64,000 nt of DNA from Nitrospirota bacterium (lineage in GTDB: Bacteria > Nitrospirota > Nitrospiria > Nitrospirales > Nitrospiraceae): the NCBI GenBank assembly GCA_030682135.1, contig JAUXQT010000030.1, forward strand, positions 18,406 through 82,405, given 5' to 3'. A program made the position numbers and the translations under genes. Of this stretch, positions 43,316 through 52,481 are shown in pieces; within the stretch, counting starts at the first letter, position 1, and each line of letters opens with the position of its first letter. The notes under the pieces are model-generated. The model was not told the origin of the DNA and searched no databases. It saw only the letters and a list, made by a program, of their open reading frames with translations.

Positions 43316-44101
43316 ATGGATAGCCCCGTGACCCATCCCACTCCGACGTCAGAAGAATTGAACGCCGAACTGCTGGCCATGCCGGAACCGCCGGAACAAC
43401 CGGACCCCATCACCGAACCGGGATTCGAAGAACTCGTCACGGTGGCCTTGCGCCATGTCCGCGGCCGCCGCGGAGGCGATCTCGTCAGTGTGATCCTCGT
43501 GGGGTCCAGCGTGAGGCGTGCCATTACGACTCACAGCGACATCGATCTCATTGCGCTCGTGAAAGGACAGGCCGATGGCCATGAGATCGTCCGTGTCGCC
43601 GATCGTCTGGCCGACATTCGTTATCGCGGACATCATGAGCTTGAAGAGGATCTCGCCTACTCCCCGCGCCTCCCTTCTCTGCTCCGAAAAGCCCGCATCC
43701 TCTTCGATCACGAGGGCATCGGCGCCAAACTCCTCGAACGAGCCAACCAACGCTTCCGGCAAGGCCCCCCCGCCGTCAGCATCAATGAACAGATTCGCAT
43801 GAAGGCAGAATGTTTTCATTGGCTGGGAAAAGCGCGAGATTTGGCGGATAAACCGGCAACCGCGCAATATATCCTCTCGTTATTTTTCGAAGACATCATT
43901 AACGCGTTTTTCAGACTTCGGGGCTTCTGGTTGACCGCGCCGGTCGAGGCGCCAAAGTTCATCGCCTCCCGCGATGCCACACTCGGTGACCTGGCTGGAC
44001 GGTTTCTCACAGCCGCGACTCTGCCCGAGCGGCTCAACTTAGGCCGCGATCTAGCCGATATCCTGTTTAAGGACGTCCCGAATCCTGCCAGAATCGACTG
44101 A
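43316..44101 (+). CDS. Nucleotidyltransferase-domain protein
   Basis: 261 residues. The polymerase-beta-type catalytic pattern is ILVGSSVRRAITTHSDIDLI (GS...DxD) near residues 62-82. The C-terminal half is helical (INEQIRMKAECFHWLGKARD), like HEPN/substrate-binding domains that follow such cores. The partner gene upstream overlaps nearly. Could transfer a nucleotide to a small molecule or protein; target unknown. Confidence 0.78.
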   Translation: MDSPVTHPTPTSEELNAELLAMPEPPEQPDPITEPGFEELVTVALRHVRGRRGGDLVSVILVGSSVRRAITTHSDIDLIALVKGQADGHEIVRVADRLADIRYRGHHELEEDLAYSPRLPSLLRKARILFDHEGIGAKLLERANQRFRQGPPAVSINEQIRMKAECFHWLGKARDLADKPATAQYILSLFFEDIINAFFRLRGFWLTAPVEAPKFIASRDATLGDLAGRFLTAATLPERLNLGRDLADILFKDVPNPARID

Positions 44102-44245
44102 CAGGCTCCGGATCGATCATCAGACTGCCGCCTGGCGAAGCTCGTCAGCCATTCATCCGTGCAGGCCTGATAGAGCACAGGCTTCGCATAAGGCTTGTGA
44201 TCTGCGCAACGACGTCCTGTCACGACCGCACCAGAAGGAGTCAAT

Positions 44246-45139
44246 ATGGAAATCGGATTCATCGGGCTTGGGAAGATGGGCATGAACATGGTCACCCGGT
44301 TGCAGCGCGACCGGCACCGGGTCGTCGTCTACGACCGATCGGCGGATCTGATCAAGCAGGCAGAAGGCGTTGGCTGTGTCGGCGCCTCCTCGTTAGCCGA
44401 CCTGGTCGGCCAACTGAAGGCTCCACGCGCGGTCTGGATCATGGTCCCCTCCGGCGCCCCGACAGAAGAGACCGTACAGGCCGTCGCGGCGCTGCTCCAG
44501 TCTGGCGACACGGTCATCGACGGCGGCAACACCAGATTTCACGACGACGTACGACGGGCCGCGGACCTCAAGAAGAAACAGCTGCACTATGTCGATGCCG
44601 GAACCAGCGGAGGCGTCTGGGGATTGAAAATCGGCTACTGCCTGATGGTCGGTGGCGATGAGGCGCCGGTCACACGGCTCGCGCCGATCTTTACGACATT
44701 GGCACCGGAGCAGGGCTGGTCTCACGTCGGTGGAGTGGGCGCCGGGCATTATGTGAAAATGGTCCATAACGGCATCGAGTACAGCATGATGCAAGGGTAT
44801 GCCGAAGGCTTCGAGCTCATGGCGAAAAGTGACTACAAGCTCAACCTCGCCAACATCGCAGACCTCTGGATGCACGGGAGCGTCGTCCGTTCCTGGCTCT
44901 TGGAACTGGCAGCGGGCGCCTTGAAAGAGGATCCACGGCTGGAACAGTTGAAGGGGTACGTGCAGGATTCCGGCGAGGGCCGCTGGATGATCGCCGATGC
45001 GATTGAGAAGGATGTCCCGGTCCCGACCCTCGCGACGGCCTTGTTCACGCGATTCCGATCGCGACAGAGCGAATCCTTTGCGGAAAAGATGCTGGCGGCC
45101 CTGAGAAATGCCTTCGGCGGCCATGCCGTTCGCCGATAA
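44246..45139 (+). CDS. gnd: 6-phosphogluconate dehydrogenase, decarboxylating (short NAD-type)
   Basis: 297 residues, matching the short GndA/YqeC type rather than the 470-residue form. FIGLGKMGMNMVTRLQ (nucleotide loop), VIDGGNTRFHDD, DAGTSGGVWGLKIG, GHYVKMVHNGIEYSMMQGYA (active-site Lys and Asn) are intact. Produces ribulose 5-phosphate with zwf next door (12-base gap). AGAAGGAG precedes the ATG. Confidence 0.93.
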   Translation: MEIGFIGLGKMGMNMVTRLQRDRHRVVVYDRSADLIKQAEGVGCVGASSLADLVGQLKAPRAVWIMVPSGAPTEETVQAVAALLQSGDTVIDGGNTRFHDDVRRAADLKKKQLHYVDAGTSGGVWGLKIGYCLMVGGDEAPVTRLAPIFTTLAPEQGWSHVGGVGAGHYVKMVHNGIEYSMMQGYAEGFELMAKSDYKLNLANIADLWMHGSVVRSWLLELAAGALKEDPRLEQLKGYVQDSGEGRWMIADAIEKDVPVPTLATALFTRFRSRQSESFAEKMLAALRNAFGGHAVRR

Positions 45140-45150
45140 CCAGGATCCCT

Positions 45151-46695
45151 ATGCCACCGACTAGTCCCCGTATCGACATCAGCCCCTCCAAGGAAACGAT
45201 TCCGCCGGTCGAGCCCTGTACGCTCGTCATCTTCGGCGGGTCCGGCGATCTCGCACGTCGGCGGCTGATTCCCGCGCTCTACAACTTGCTCCTCGACGGG
45301 CTCCTCCCATCGAACTATGCCGTGATCGGGTTAGGCCGCAAGTCGATGACGGACGAGGAATTTCGTGCGACGGTTCGTGAGGGCGTGCTCACCCATTCCC
45401 GGCAGGCCTTGGCAGAGGACACATGGAAGGACTTCGCGCAACATCTCTTCTTCGTATCGGGTGAAAATGAGGATCCGAACACCTATGCCAGACTGAGGTC
45501 ACGGGCAGAGGATATCGAGCGAAATCTTCAGTTGCCCGGCAACCGGATTTTTTACCTGAGCATCCCTCCGAGTTCGTTTTCATCGGTGTGCGAGGGGCTC
45601 GAGCAAGCAGGGTTAGCCACAAAGCCGGAGGCACAGGCTCCCTATGCCCGCATCATCGTCGAGAAACCGGTCGGACGCGACTTAATCTCCGCCAAGGCCA
45701 TCAATCAGGTCACCGGACGCGTATTCGACGAATCGCAGATCTTCCGCATCGACCACTATCTGGGAAAAGAAACCGTACAGAACTTGATGGTCGTCCGGTT
45801 TGCCAACAGCATCTTCGAGCCGATTTGGAATCACAAATACATCGATCATGTGCAGATCACCGTGAGCGAAGCGGAGGGTGTCGGAACCAGGGCCAGCTAT
45901 TACGAAGAAGCCGGCGCCCTGCGCGATATGGTGCAGAACCACATGCTGCAGTTACTCTGCCTGGTCGCAATGGAGCCTCCCTACTCCCTCGATCCGGATG
46001 TCGTGCGCAACGCGAAGATGGAAGTCCTCCGCTGCCTCAGGCCTATTACCGATCAGGATGTCGAACATGTCACCGTCCGTGCCCAGTATAGTGAAGGCAC
46101 GGCCCATGGATCGCCCATTCCTGGGTATCGCCGAGAAACCGGCATTCATCCAGACTCTAAAACGGAAACCTATGTCGCGCTCAAATGCTTCGTGGAAAAT
46201 TGGCGCTGGGACGGCGTGCCCTTTTATCTGCGCACCGGGAAAGCACTCCCCCACCGGGCCAGCGAGATCGCCGTCCAATTCAAAGACATCCCACACATCC
46301 TGTTCAACGCCAACGCACAACAGCGACAACCGCCGAACGTGCTGGCGCTGCGTATCCAGCCGGAAGAAGGGCTCTCGCTCCGCATCGTCTCACGCGTGCC
46401 GGGCACCCGGGCGCAAACGCATCCGGTGGAAATGGATTTTCAATACAGCGACGTCTTCGGCCGCCCGTCGCCGGAAGCCTATGAGCGGTTGCTCCTGGAC
46501 GTGATGGCCGGCGATGCCTCACGGTTCATGCGGCGCGACGCCGTCGAAGCGTCCTGGGCCTGGGTCACCAAGATTCTGGAAGGATGGCAGAAGCAGGGGT
46601 TGCGCTGGTTGCCTGAATATCAGGCCGGCACCAGCGGACCGGTCGAGGCCGATCGTCTTATTGAGAAGGATGGACGGACCTGGCGGACCTTGTAG
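45151..46695 (+). CDS. zwf: Glucose-6-phosphate 1-dehydrogenase
   Basis: 514 residues, full length. FGGSGDLARRRLIPALYNL (coenzyme loop), IVEKPVGRDL, FRIDHYLGKETVQNLMVVRF (active-site His/Asp-Lys signature) and DVFGRPSPEAYERLLLDVM. First step of the oxidative pentose phosphate pathway, forming an operon with gnd. No gene for 6-phosphogluconolactonase follows. Confidence 0.96.
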   Translation: MPPTSPRIDISPSKETIPPVEPCTLVIFGGSGDLARRRLIPALYNLLLDGLLPSNYAVIGLGRKSMTDEEFRATVREGVLTHSRQALAEDTWKDFAQHLFFVSGENEDPNTYARLRSRAEDIERNLQLPGNRIFYLSIPPSSFSSVCEGLEQAGLATKPEAQAPYARIIVEKPVGRDLISAKAINQVTGRVFDESQIFRIDHYLGKETVQNLMVVRFANSIFEPIWNHKYIDHVQITVSEAEGVGTRASYYEEAGALRDMVQNHMLQLLCLVAMEPPYSLDPDVVRNAKMEVLRCLRPITDQDVEHVTVRAQYSEGTAHGSPIPGYRRETGIHPDSKTETYVALKCFVENWRWDGVPFYLRTGKALPHRASEIAVQFKDIPHILFNANAQQRQPPNVLALRIQPEEGLSLRIVSRVPGTRAQTHPVEMDFQYSDVFGRPSPEAYERLLLDVMAGDASRFMRRDAVEASWAWVTKILEGWQKQGLRWLPEYQAGTSGPVEADRLIEKDGRTWRTL

Positions 46696-46704
46696 CAATA
46701 CTCC

Positions 46705-47016
46705 TCATGCCAATCGAAGCTGTGTACGTATCTCCTCTTTGGTCCCCAGCCCGCCGATAAAACGCTCGAATGTTCCCTGGCGATAGAGCGCGAGCACCGG
46801 TACCGAATGAACTTCCAACTCTGCCGGGATCTGGAAGCTCTCCTCCACGTTCATGGTCAGGATCAGCACTTTGCCAGTCACATCTGGCTCCAGTTTCTCC
46901 AATTCCCGCATCAGCGCGCGACAACCTCCGCAGCCCGGTTTCCAAAACTCCACCAGTACCAGTACCCCCGACTGCTCTACGACCTGATCAAAGTCCCGAT
47001 CGGTCACCTCACGCAT
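46705..47016 (-). CDS. Thioredoxin-like protein with CGGC site
   Basis: 103 residues. Thioredoxin fold with LVEFWKPGCGGCRALMRELE (CxxC as CGGC, not CGPC) and the cis-Pro in SVPVLALYRQG. The altered active-site pair should change its redox potential. Overlapped end to end with no gene on the same strand except the SGNH hydrolase, 15 bases upstream, so the two can be co-transcribed. Confidence 0.9.
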   Translation of the reverse strand: MREVTDRDFDQVVEQSGVLVLVEFWKPGCGGCRALMRELEKLEPDVTGKVLILTMNVEESFQIPAELEVHSVPVLALYRQGTFERFIGGLGTKEEIRTQLRLA

Positions 47017-47031
47017 TGTGCTCTCCGCTCG

Positions 47032-47667
47032 TCACGACAGACTCCCCGGTATTGCCGAAAATATCTCCTTGTACAAACGCTCCGCCAATAGCCGGTAGCC
47101 GGCGGTGGTCAGATGGAGCCCGTCGTTGGAGTACTGCGCCGCCAGTTGTTGTGTCTCGGATTCCGCCGTGGCGGTAAAGAGATCGACCGCCGCCAGACCC
47201 TTCGATTCGGCATAGCGGAGAATCAACCCGTTGAGCCAGCGCCGCCGATCGAGATGCTCCGCACACCACCGGCGCCCCTCTTCACTCTGCAGATCATCAC
47301 CCACCCTGATCGACGGCACGGTAACCGGAACCGGCGTAATCCCCGCCGCTGCAGCCTGCTCATACATCTTCAGGAGATTGCGCATAATGTCGGCCGGTGC
47401 GGCATTCCACCCAAGATCGTTCGTCCCGCCGAGGATCACCACATGTGTCGGTTGATGGCTCAGCACAGCCGAGCGAAATCGCATCGCCATTTCACCGGTC
47501 AGCTCACCACAGATGCCGCTGACTGAGACGCGCACGGAAGGTCCGGTCAATTCTTGAAGAAATCGCCCATAGGGCGTCTCAGTTCCTTGAGGATTATCCG
47601 CCGTGGGCGTCTGAAACCCTGCCGTGAGGCTGTCACCAAAACAGATAATGTGGCTGGACCTATTCAT
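47032..47667 (-). CDS. SGNH hydrolase (cytoplasmic esterase-like)
   Basis: 211 residues from ATG 47667. ICFGDSLTAGF (Ser), GGTNDLGWN (Gly/Asn), and SNDGLHLTTAGYRLLAE (Asp and His) make a complete catalytic set. No signal peptide. TesA-like esterase or arylesterase activity is possible. A longer frame to 48030 would overlap the HEAT gene's start and is not supported. Confidence 0.85.
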   Translation of the reverse strand: MNRSSHIICFGDSLTAGFQTPTADNPQGTETPYGRFLQELTGPSVRVSVSGICGELTGEMAMRFRSAVLSHQPTHVVILGGTNDLGWNAAPADIMRNLLKMYEQAAAAGITPVPVTVPSIRVGDDLQSEEGRRWCAEHLDRRRWLNGLILRYAESKGLAAVDLFTATAESETQQLAAQYSNDGLHLTTAGYRLLAERLYKEIFSAIPGSLS

Positions 47668-47827
47668 CAGGATGAACCGGATTCTACCGACTGCACCACG
47701 GGGTTCACAATGCCCTTGTGCAGGGGCGGAAAGAAGGAGGAGTCCCTCAGTAATTCCTAGGGGAACAGTTGGTGAAGAGCGGCTATTTTCTTGACGATTC
47801 AGCACCTCCAGGATACGACTACTCACT

Positions 47828-49645
47828 ATGGACGAACTCACGACAGAAGGCAGCGCACTACCCATCGCACCCGTAAAAGAGCCGCCAAATCCCGAGTTAT
47901 CCTCCGTCAAGCGGCTACTCACACTCTTGGACAAAACCGCAAAGTCCAGCCGGACGTATGGGGCCGCAAACCCTGTGGCGCAGAAGTTCTTCCAACAATT
48001 ATTCGAAGGACTCACGGCCCACCTCGCCACCTACTCCAAATTGGCGTTTCTTGTGCAACGCTCTGAGTTGTACTTCAACGGAGAAGTCGTCTATCAAGCC
48101 GAGCAGGGCTCGAGTACGGAAAGTGTCGCGTTCAAACTCTACTCGGATGGCATCAGGGAGCTGACATTTCTCGAAGGGCTTCCCGCTGAAGACCTCTCGT
48201 TCTTGCTCGACTCCCTGTGGGGCAGCCTCGATCCGAACGAAGAACACGATGACGATATCGTGACTCGCTTATGGGCGAAGAACCTCTCGACCATCACTGT
48301 AGTCACAGCCGAAGAGATCGCCAAAGCCTCGACCGGTGGCGATGTCTTTGCCCTCCCAATGGCTGGAACCATGGAGGCGCCTGAGTCGAGCCTCAGAGAC
48401 CTGCTTGACCGGGAACGGGCCAAAGCCAGAAAAGAGAAGGGACCTGGAGGCGATGGCGTCAATGTCTCGGGGGATAAGCCGGCCGGAGGAGCAGCAGTCG
48501 GAGGGGCAAGCCGATTTCAGTCAGGTCACGTGGGTTATGACGTGACCGAAACGGAACTAGCCGAACTGGCAAAGGAGATCAAGGCAGAGAGCACCAGGGA
48601 TAACACGAACTATCTCCTGGACATGCTCACCGCGATCCTGGCATCGGAAAAGTCTGCGGCGATCCTGACCAAGCTCCTCGATCTTTGGGGAAACGTCCTC
48701 GACTCATTGGCAGCCCAAGGCAAATGGGTCGTGCTGGATAGCGTGCTTGGACTGTTGCATGTCACCGCTGAGGTCAGACCGGATCTCGGCGAAGCTCAAA
48801 AAGCGCAGCTGGCGGCATTACTCGACAGCCTTGGCCGCCCCGAACGTATGAAGATGATCGAGGCCTATTTGAACAGGACCCCCGGCGCCACCACGGAAGG
48901 ACTGCCGGCAGTGCTGCTGTCGATGACGTCGGCAGCCGTCCCTGCCTTATGCGCCCTCTTGGGAAACCTGGAAACGCCTGCCCATCAAGCGATCGCAGCA
49001 GAAGCCCTTGAGGCACTCGCAAAAGATCAACCGGATCATCTGCTTCGAGGATTGTCAGACCGCCGCCCCCGCTATGTAAAAAATCTGCTCACGATCCTGC
49101 TCAAATGGAACGATCCACGATTTGCAGACTCGATTGAAAAACTGGTGCGCTATCCGGATATCCAGGTACGGAAAGAAGTCATACGCGCGATCGGGATCTT
49201 CCGCCCCAACGGTAACGGCATGAAACTGATTGCGTTCATGCACGATGCCGAGGAGTCGGTGCGGTTCGCCGCGCTCAAGCTGCTCATGACCGGTCAATAT
49301 AAGGCATCTTACTCCGCCTGGTCGCCGCTCATCTCGACGGACACATTCATGGATCGAACCCTGAGTGAAAAACGCGCGGTATTTCTCGCCATGCGTGCCA
49401 CCAGTGGCGATGAGGTCATCCCCTACTTTGAAAGTTTGTTCACGGAATGGTCCTGGACCAACCGGAAGAAGAAAGAAGAGCTCGCAGCCCTCGCCGCCGA
49501 AGCATTGGGAAAATTGGCCAGCCCGGCCGCGCTGATTGCTCTTGAGTTGGGGCAGAAAAAAGGCGGCGCCCCTGTGCGGCAAGCCTGCGCCTCGGCACTT
49601 GCCCAAGCTCAACGACAGCAGCAGCTCAAACAGGCTGCATCATAA
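47828..49645 (+). CDS. HEAT-repeat protein with an N-terminal domain shared with the next gene
   Basis: 605 residues. Residues about 25-140 contain KSSRTYGAANPVAQKF ... LYFNGEVVY ... LYSDGIRELTFLEGLPAEDL ... LDP, which align with residues about 55-155 of the HD-GYP protein downstream. Residues 330-600 are HEAT-like helical pairs (AVPALCALLGNLETPAHQAI, VRFAALKLLM). Cytoplasmic scaffold or regulator; function unknown. Sixteen bases separate it from the HD-GYP gene. Confidence 0.75.
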   Translation: MDELTTEGSALPIAPVKEPPNPELSSVKRLLTLLDKTAKSSRTYGAANPVAQKFFQQLFEGLTAHLATYSKLAFLVQRSELYFNGEVVYQAEQGSSTESVAFKLYSDGIRELTFLEGLPAEDLSFLLDSLWGSLDPNEEHDDDIVTRLWAKNLSTITVVTAEEIAKASTGGDVFALPMAGTMEAPESSLRDLLDRERAKARKEKGPGGDGVNVSGDKPAGGAAVGGASRFQSGHVGYDVTETELAELAKEIKAESTRDNTNYLLDMLTAILASEKSAAILTKLLDLWGNVLDSLAAQGKWVVLDSVLGLLHVTAEVRPDLGEAQKAQLAALLDSLGRPERMKMIEAYLNRTPGATTEGLPAVLLSMTSAAVPALCALLGNLETPAHQAIAAEALEALAKDQPDHLLRGLSDRRPRYVKNLLTILLKWNDPRFADSIEKLVRYPDIQVRKEVIRAIGIFRPNGNGMKLIAFMHDAEESVRFAALKLLMTGQYKASYSAWSPLISTDTFMDRTLSEKRAVFLAMRATSGDEVIPYFESLFTEWSWTNRKKKEELAALAAEALGKLASPAALIALELGQKKGGAPVRQACASALAQAQRQQQLKQAAS

Positions 49646-49661
49646 GTAAGGAGCCATTGCC

Positions 49662-51236
49662 GTGAGCGACTTCAAGATCAAAGAAACCCCAGCCGCGGAC
49701 GAACAGGCCCAACCGATCCTCACCCACGAAAAGTCCCTGTCTCAGAAAATCGCGCGAGGTTCGGAGGCCGGGGACATCCTTGACCAGCAGATGGTCATGC
49801 TAGGCATTCAGCTGGTCACACAGCTGAACGTCTTGCTCAAGAGCTCCCGCATCTATGACCGCACAAACTCCGCCTTGGATAAACCCGTCGATACGATGCT
49901 GACCTTGATTAAGACCATGGCGCACGATCACCCGGTCACCCTCCGCCTGCAAAACGACTTCTTGTTTCTCGGAGACAGCCACTTAAAGGTGAACGCCCAA
50001 CAGATGGCCGTGGCCACCAGTATCATCGACGTCTTGAACCTGTGGAAGATCGGCGGAATCACCTTCTCGATGACCGCGGAGTCGAAGGATCTTCGTGAGT
50101 TTGCGGCGCTGTTTGTCAGCCTTGATCCGCACACCTCAACCATGGAAGACCTTCAGAAAGCTTTCACCGCACGGGGCATCGCCGGCATCGAATTAGAAGA
50201 GCAACGGCAACTGAAAATTCGAGAAGGAGCAGGAACGGCGGAAAACAAGGGATCGGACGGCACAGAAAACGCCGACCCCAAAATGCAGCGGAAGGCAAAC
50301 GCCAAGAACGGCTACGCCAAAGTCGCAGGATCGGTCGGCACATTGACACAATCAGTCCGTGAGGGCGGAACGGTCAGCTTTAAACAAGCGAAGCGGGCGA
50401 TCCAAAACATCGTCGATCTCATGCTGGACGACGAAGCGACGGTTCTCGGTCTGACGACCCTTCGTTGCCATGATGAGTACACCCATAATCACTCGGTCAA
50501 TGTATCCCTGCTGTCCATTGCGCTGGCCAATCGCGCCGGCTATCCCAAAGGGGAGCTGGCCGACCTCGGCCTTGCGGCGCTGTTCCACGACATGGGCAAA
50601 TCCACCATTCCCATGGAGGTCCTGAACAAACCGGGGGAATTTACCGATGAGGACTGGGTGTCCATGCGCAATCATCCCACGGAGGGAGTCCTGAGTCTGT
50701 CGAAACTGAGAGGCATCACCAATCTCCCGGGCCGCATGGCCGCAGCCTCCTTCGAGCATCACATGAACCTGGACTTCTCCGGCTATCCGAAGCTGACCGT
50801 GCCTTGGACCGTCTCACTGACCGGTCGCATTCTCACGATCGCAGACTGTTATGACGCCATGACCTCTTCCCGCGTCTATCGCCGGGAGCCCATGTCCCCC
50901 TCGAAAGTGCTGAACATGATGTTCTCAAAGTCCGGCAAGGCCTTTGACTCAGTACTGCTCAAACTGTTCGTCAACTGTGTCGGCATCATCCCCATCGGCA
51001 GCCTGGTGATGTTGGACACGAGTGAACTGGCCGTCGTGCTCAAGCCAGCCGTCGATAAAACGAACGCCGAACGGCCGTTCGTCAAGGTTATTACCGATCC
51101 TCAAGGGGACCCCGTCGAGCACGGACGGGAGATCGATCTCACCGAGAAAGATGAGATCGGAGATTTCCGCCATAATATTATTCGGTTGATCGACAATACG
51201 GAGTATCGATTCGACACCAGTCGCTACTTCGTCTAG
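49662..51236 (+). CDS. HD-GYP-domain protein (c-di-GMP phosphodiesterase-like)
   Basis: 524 residues. N-terminal domain shared with the HEAT protein (KSSRIYDRTNSALDKP ... FLFLGDSHLKV ... LWKIGGITFSM). HD-GYP domain at about 240-420: HDEYTHNHSVNVSLLS, LFHDMGKSTIP, RNHPTEGV, FEHHMNLDFSGYP, TIADCYDAMTSSRVYR. All metal ligands are present, but HHExxDG is HHMNLDF, so the usual Glu and Gly are missing. A GAGCC-type site lies before the GTG/ATG region; the annotated ATG-equivalent start is GTG 49662. Confidence 0.87.
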   Translation: MSDFKIKETPAADEQAQPILTHEKSLSQKIARGSEAGDILDQQMVMLGIQLVTQLNVLLKSSRIYDRTNSALDKPVDTMLTLIKTMAHDHPVTLRLQNDFLFLGDSHLKVNAQQMAVATSIIDVLNLWKIGGITFSMTAESKDLREFAALFVSLDPHTSTMEDLQKAFTARGIAGIELEEQRQLKIREGAGTAENKGSDGTENADPKMQRKANAKNGYAKVAGSVGTLTQSVREGGTVSFKQAKRAIQNIVDLMLDDEATVLGLTTLRCHDEYTHNHSVNVSLLSIALANRAGYPKGELADLGLAALFHDMGKSTIPMEVLNKPGEFTDEDWVSMRNHPTEGVLSLSKLRGITNLPGRMAAASFEHHMNLDFSGYPKLTVPWTVSLTGRILTIADCYDAMTSSRVYRREPMSPSKVLNMMFSKSGKAFDSVLLKLFVNCVGIIPIGSLVMLDTSELAVVLKPAVDKTNAERPFVKVITDPQGDPVEHGREIDLTEKDEIGDFRHNIIRLIDNTEYRFDTSRYFV

Positions 51237-51360
51237 CCGGCTGCTCAAAAAGTCCGCCGGCTTCGTTCTCGCATCGTTCAGACCCTCAACGTACCCTGCG
51301 GGTACGCCTCGGGCCTTCACTCGCTGCGGCCTTGCTGGCGAACTTTTTGAGCAGCCGGCC
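51235..51360. repeat. Palindromic intergenic element (copy 8)
   Basis: Starts at the HD-GYP stop codon with GCCGGCTGCTCAAAAAGTCC and ends GAACTTTTTGAGCAGCCGG. Core CAACGTACCCTGCGGGTACG. Confidence 0.8.
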
Positions 51361-51457
51361 ATCACCAGCAACTCGATCTCTTGACAGGGCACAGCCCCCC
51401 AGTTATTCTCGCAACCGTTCTATTGATCGCAGTTTTCACCAACAAGGAGCGCGCGTT

Positions 51458-52021
51458 ATGCATACAACGGGAATTCTCTTGGGGCGGATCACCCTTCCCC
51501 TGGTCGCCGCAGGCATGTTGCTACTCGGATCTCTCCCCACAGCACAAGCCGCCGACGCCTTCAAAATGGGCGTCGTCGATCCTCAGTCAGTTCTAGAGAA
51601 ATCAAAAGCGGGCAGAAAGGCCTTAGACGGGCTCAAGGAATATGTCTCCACCAGGCAGAAGCTGTTGTCACGGGATGAAGAAGATTTGCGCAACACCGAG
51701 AAGACGCTCAAGGAGCAAATCGCGAAGCTCAGCGACGCTGAAAAGAAAGAGAAAGAGACTCAGTTCCGCGCAAAGATCCAGGACTACCAGAAGCGTGCAC
51801 AGGAGTTTAACCAGGAATTACAGGGCAAGCAGAAAGAATTGGTCGATGACTATATGAAGAAAATTGCCTCGGCCACACAGACCGTGGCGGAAAAAGGGGG
51901 ATTTTCCATCGTCGTCGACAAGGGCAGCGAACAAACGGTCAAGATTGTGATCTACAATAAAGACACCATCGACCTCACCGACCAGGTCATCAAAGAGTTC
52001 GATCGCACTAACAGCAAGTAG
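51458..52021 (+). CDS. OmpH/Skp-family periplasmic chaperone-like protein
   Basis: 187 residues from ATG 51458 with AAGGAG before it. Signal peptide to about residue 31 (AAGMLLLGSLPTAQAADA). FKMGVVDPQSVLEKSKAGRK is the OmpH start, followed by a long helical coiled coil (residues 60-140) and a closing strand GGFSIVVDKGSEQTVKIVIY. Escorts outer-membrane proteins in Skp. Not next to bamA or lpx genes here, so it may be a paralog. Confidence 0.85.
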   Translation: MHTTGILLGRITLPLVAAGMLLLGSLPTAQAADAFKMGVVDPQSVLEKSKAGRKALDGLKEYVSTRQKLLSRDEEDLRNTEKTLKEQIAKLSDAEKKEKETQFRAKIQDYQKRAQEFNQELQGKQKELVDDYMKKIASATQTVAEKGGFSIVVDKGSEQTVKIVIYNKDTIDLTDQVIKEFDRTNSK

Positions 52022-52089
52022 TCCTGCAGCTCGCTAAGCCTGAATCCGCGATCCAACGGTGATGGAACCTCGGCCTCTCCGAGGTCCCA

Positions 52090-52458
52090 TCACCGCTCCA
52101 TCGGATAACCCGCATCCCGCCAGGCTTTAATGCCCCCATCCATCGATACAACATTCGTGTAGCCCATCTGCTGAAGCGCATCCGCGGCTAAGACAGACCG
52201 GTAGCCCCCTCCGCAATACAGCACAATAGCCTCATGTTTATTGGGAATAAGCGATTCAACATCGCGCTCGATAATTCCTTTTCCCAGATGCCGGGCACCC
52301 TTCGCATGATTTTTTTCAAATTCGAGATCCTCACGCACATCGAGAAAATGTAGCGCCTCACCCTGATCGAGCCTGGCCTTCGCCTGTTCGATCGTACATG
52401 CCTTCACCCGCCCTCGTGCGGCATCCACCAACTTGAGAAAACCAGGATTATGTTGCAT
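52090..52458 (-). CDS. Rhodanese-domain protein
   Basis: 122 residues from ATG 52458 with GGAGAGAGG before it. LHFLDVREDLEFEKNHAKGARHL, then VLYCGGGYRSVLAADALQQ with the catalytic Cys, and VVSMDGGIKAWRDAGYP. Single-domain sulfurtransferase. Lies 23 bases after the radical SAM gene on the same strand. Confidence 0.92.
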   Translation of the reverse strand: MQHNPGFLKLVDAARGRVKACTIEQAKARLDQGEALHFLDVREDLEFEKNHAKGARHLGKGIIERDVESLIPNKHEAIVLYCGGGYRSVLAADALQQMGYTNVVSMDGGIKAWRDAGYPMER

Positions 52459-52481
52459 CCTCTCTCCATTCTCTGCCCCAT

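Noticed and set aside
47668..48030. Longer N terminus for the SGNH hydrolase reaching into the HEAT gene
   Set aside because: The extension overlaps the start of the divergent HEAT gene, lacks conserved sequence, and the catalytic block begins normally just after ATG 47667.
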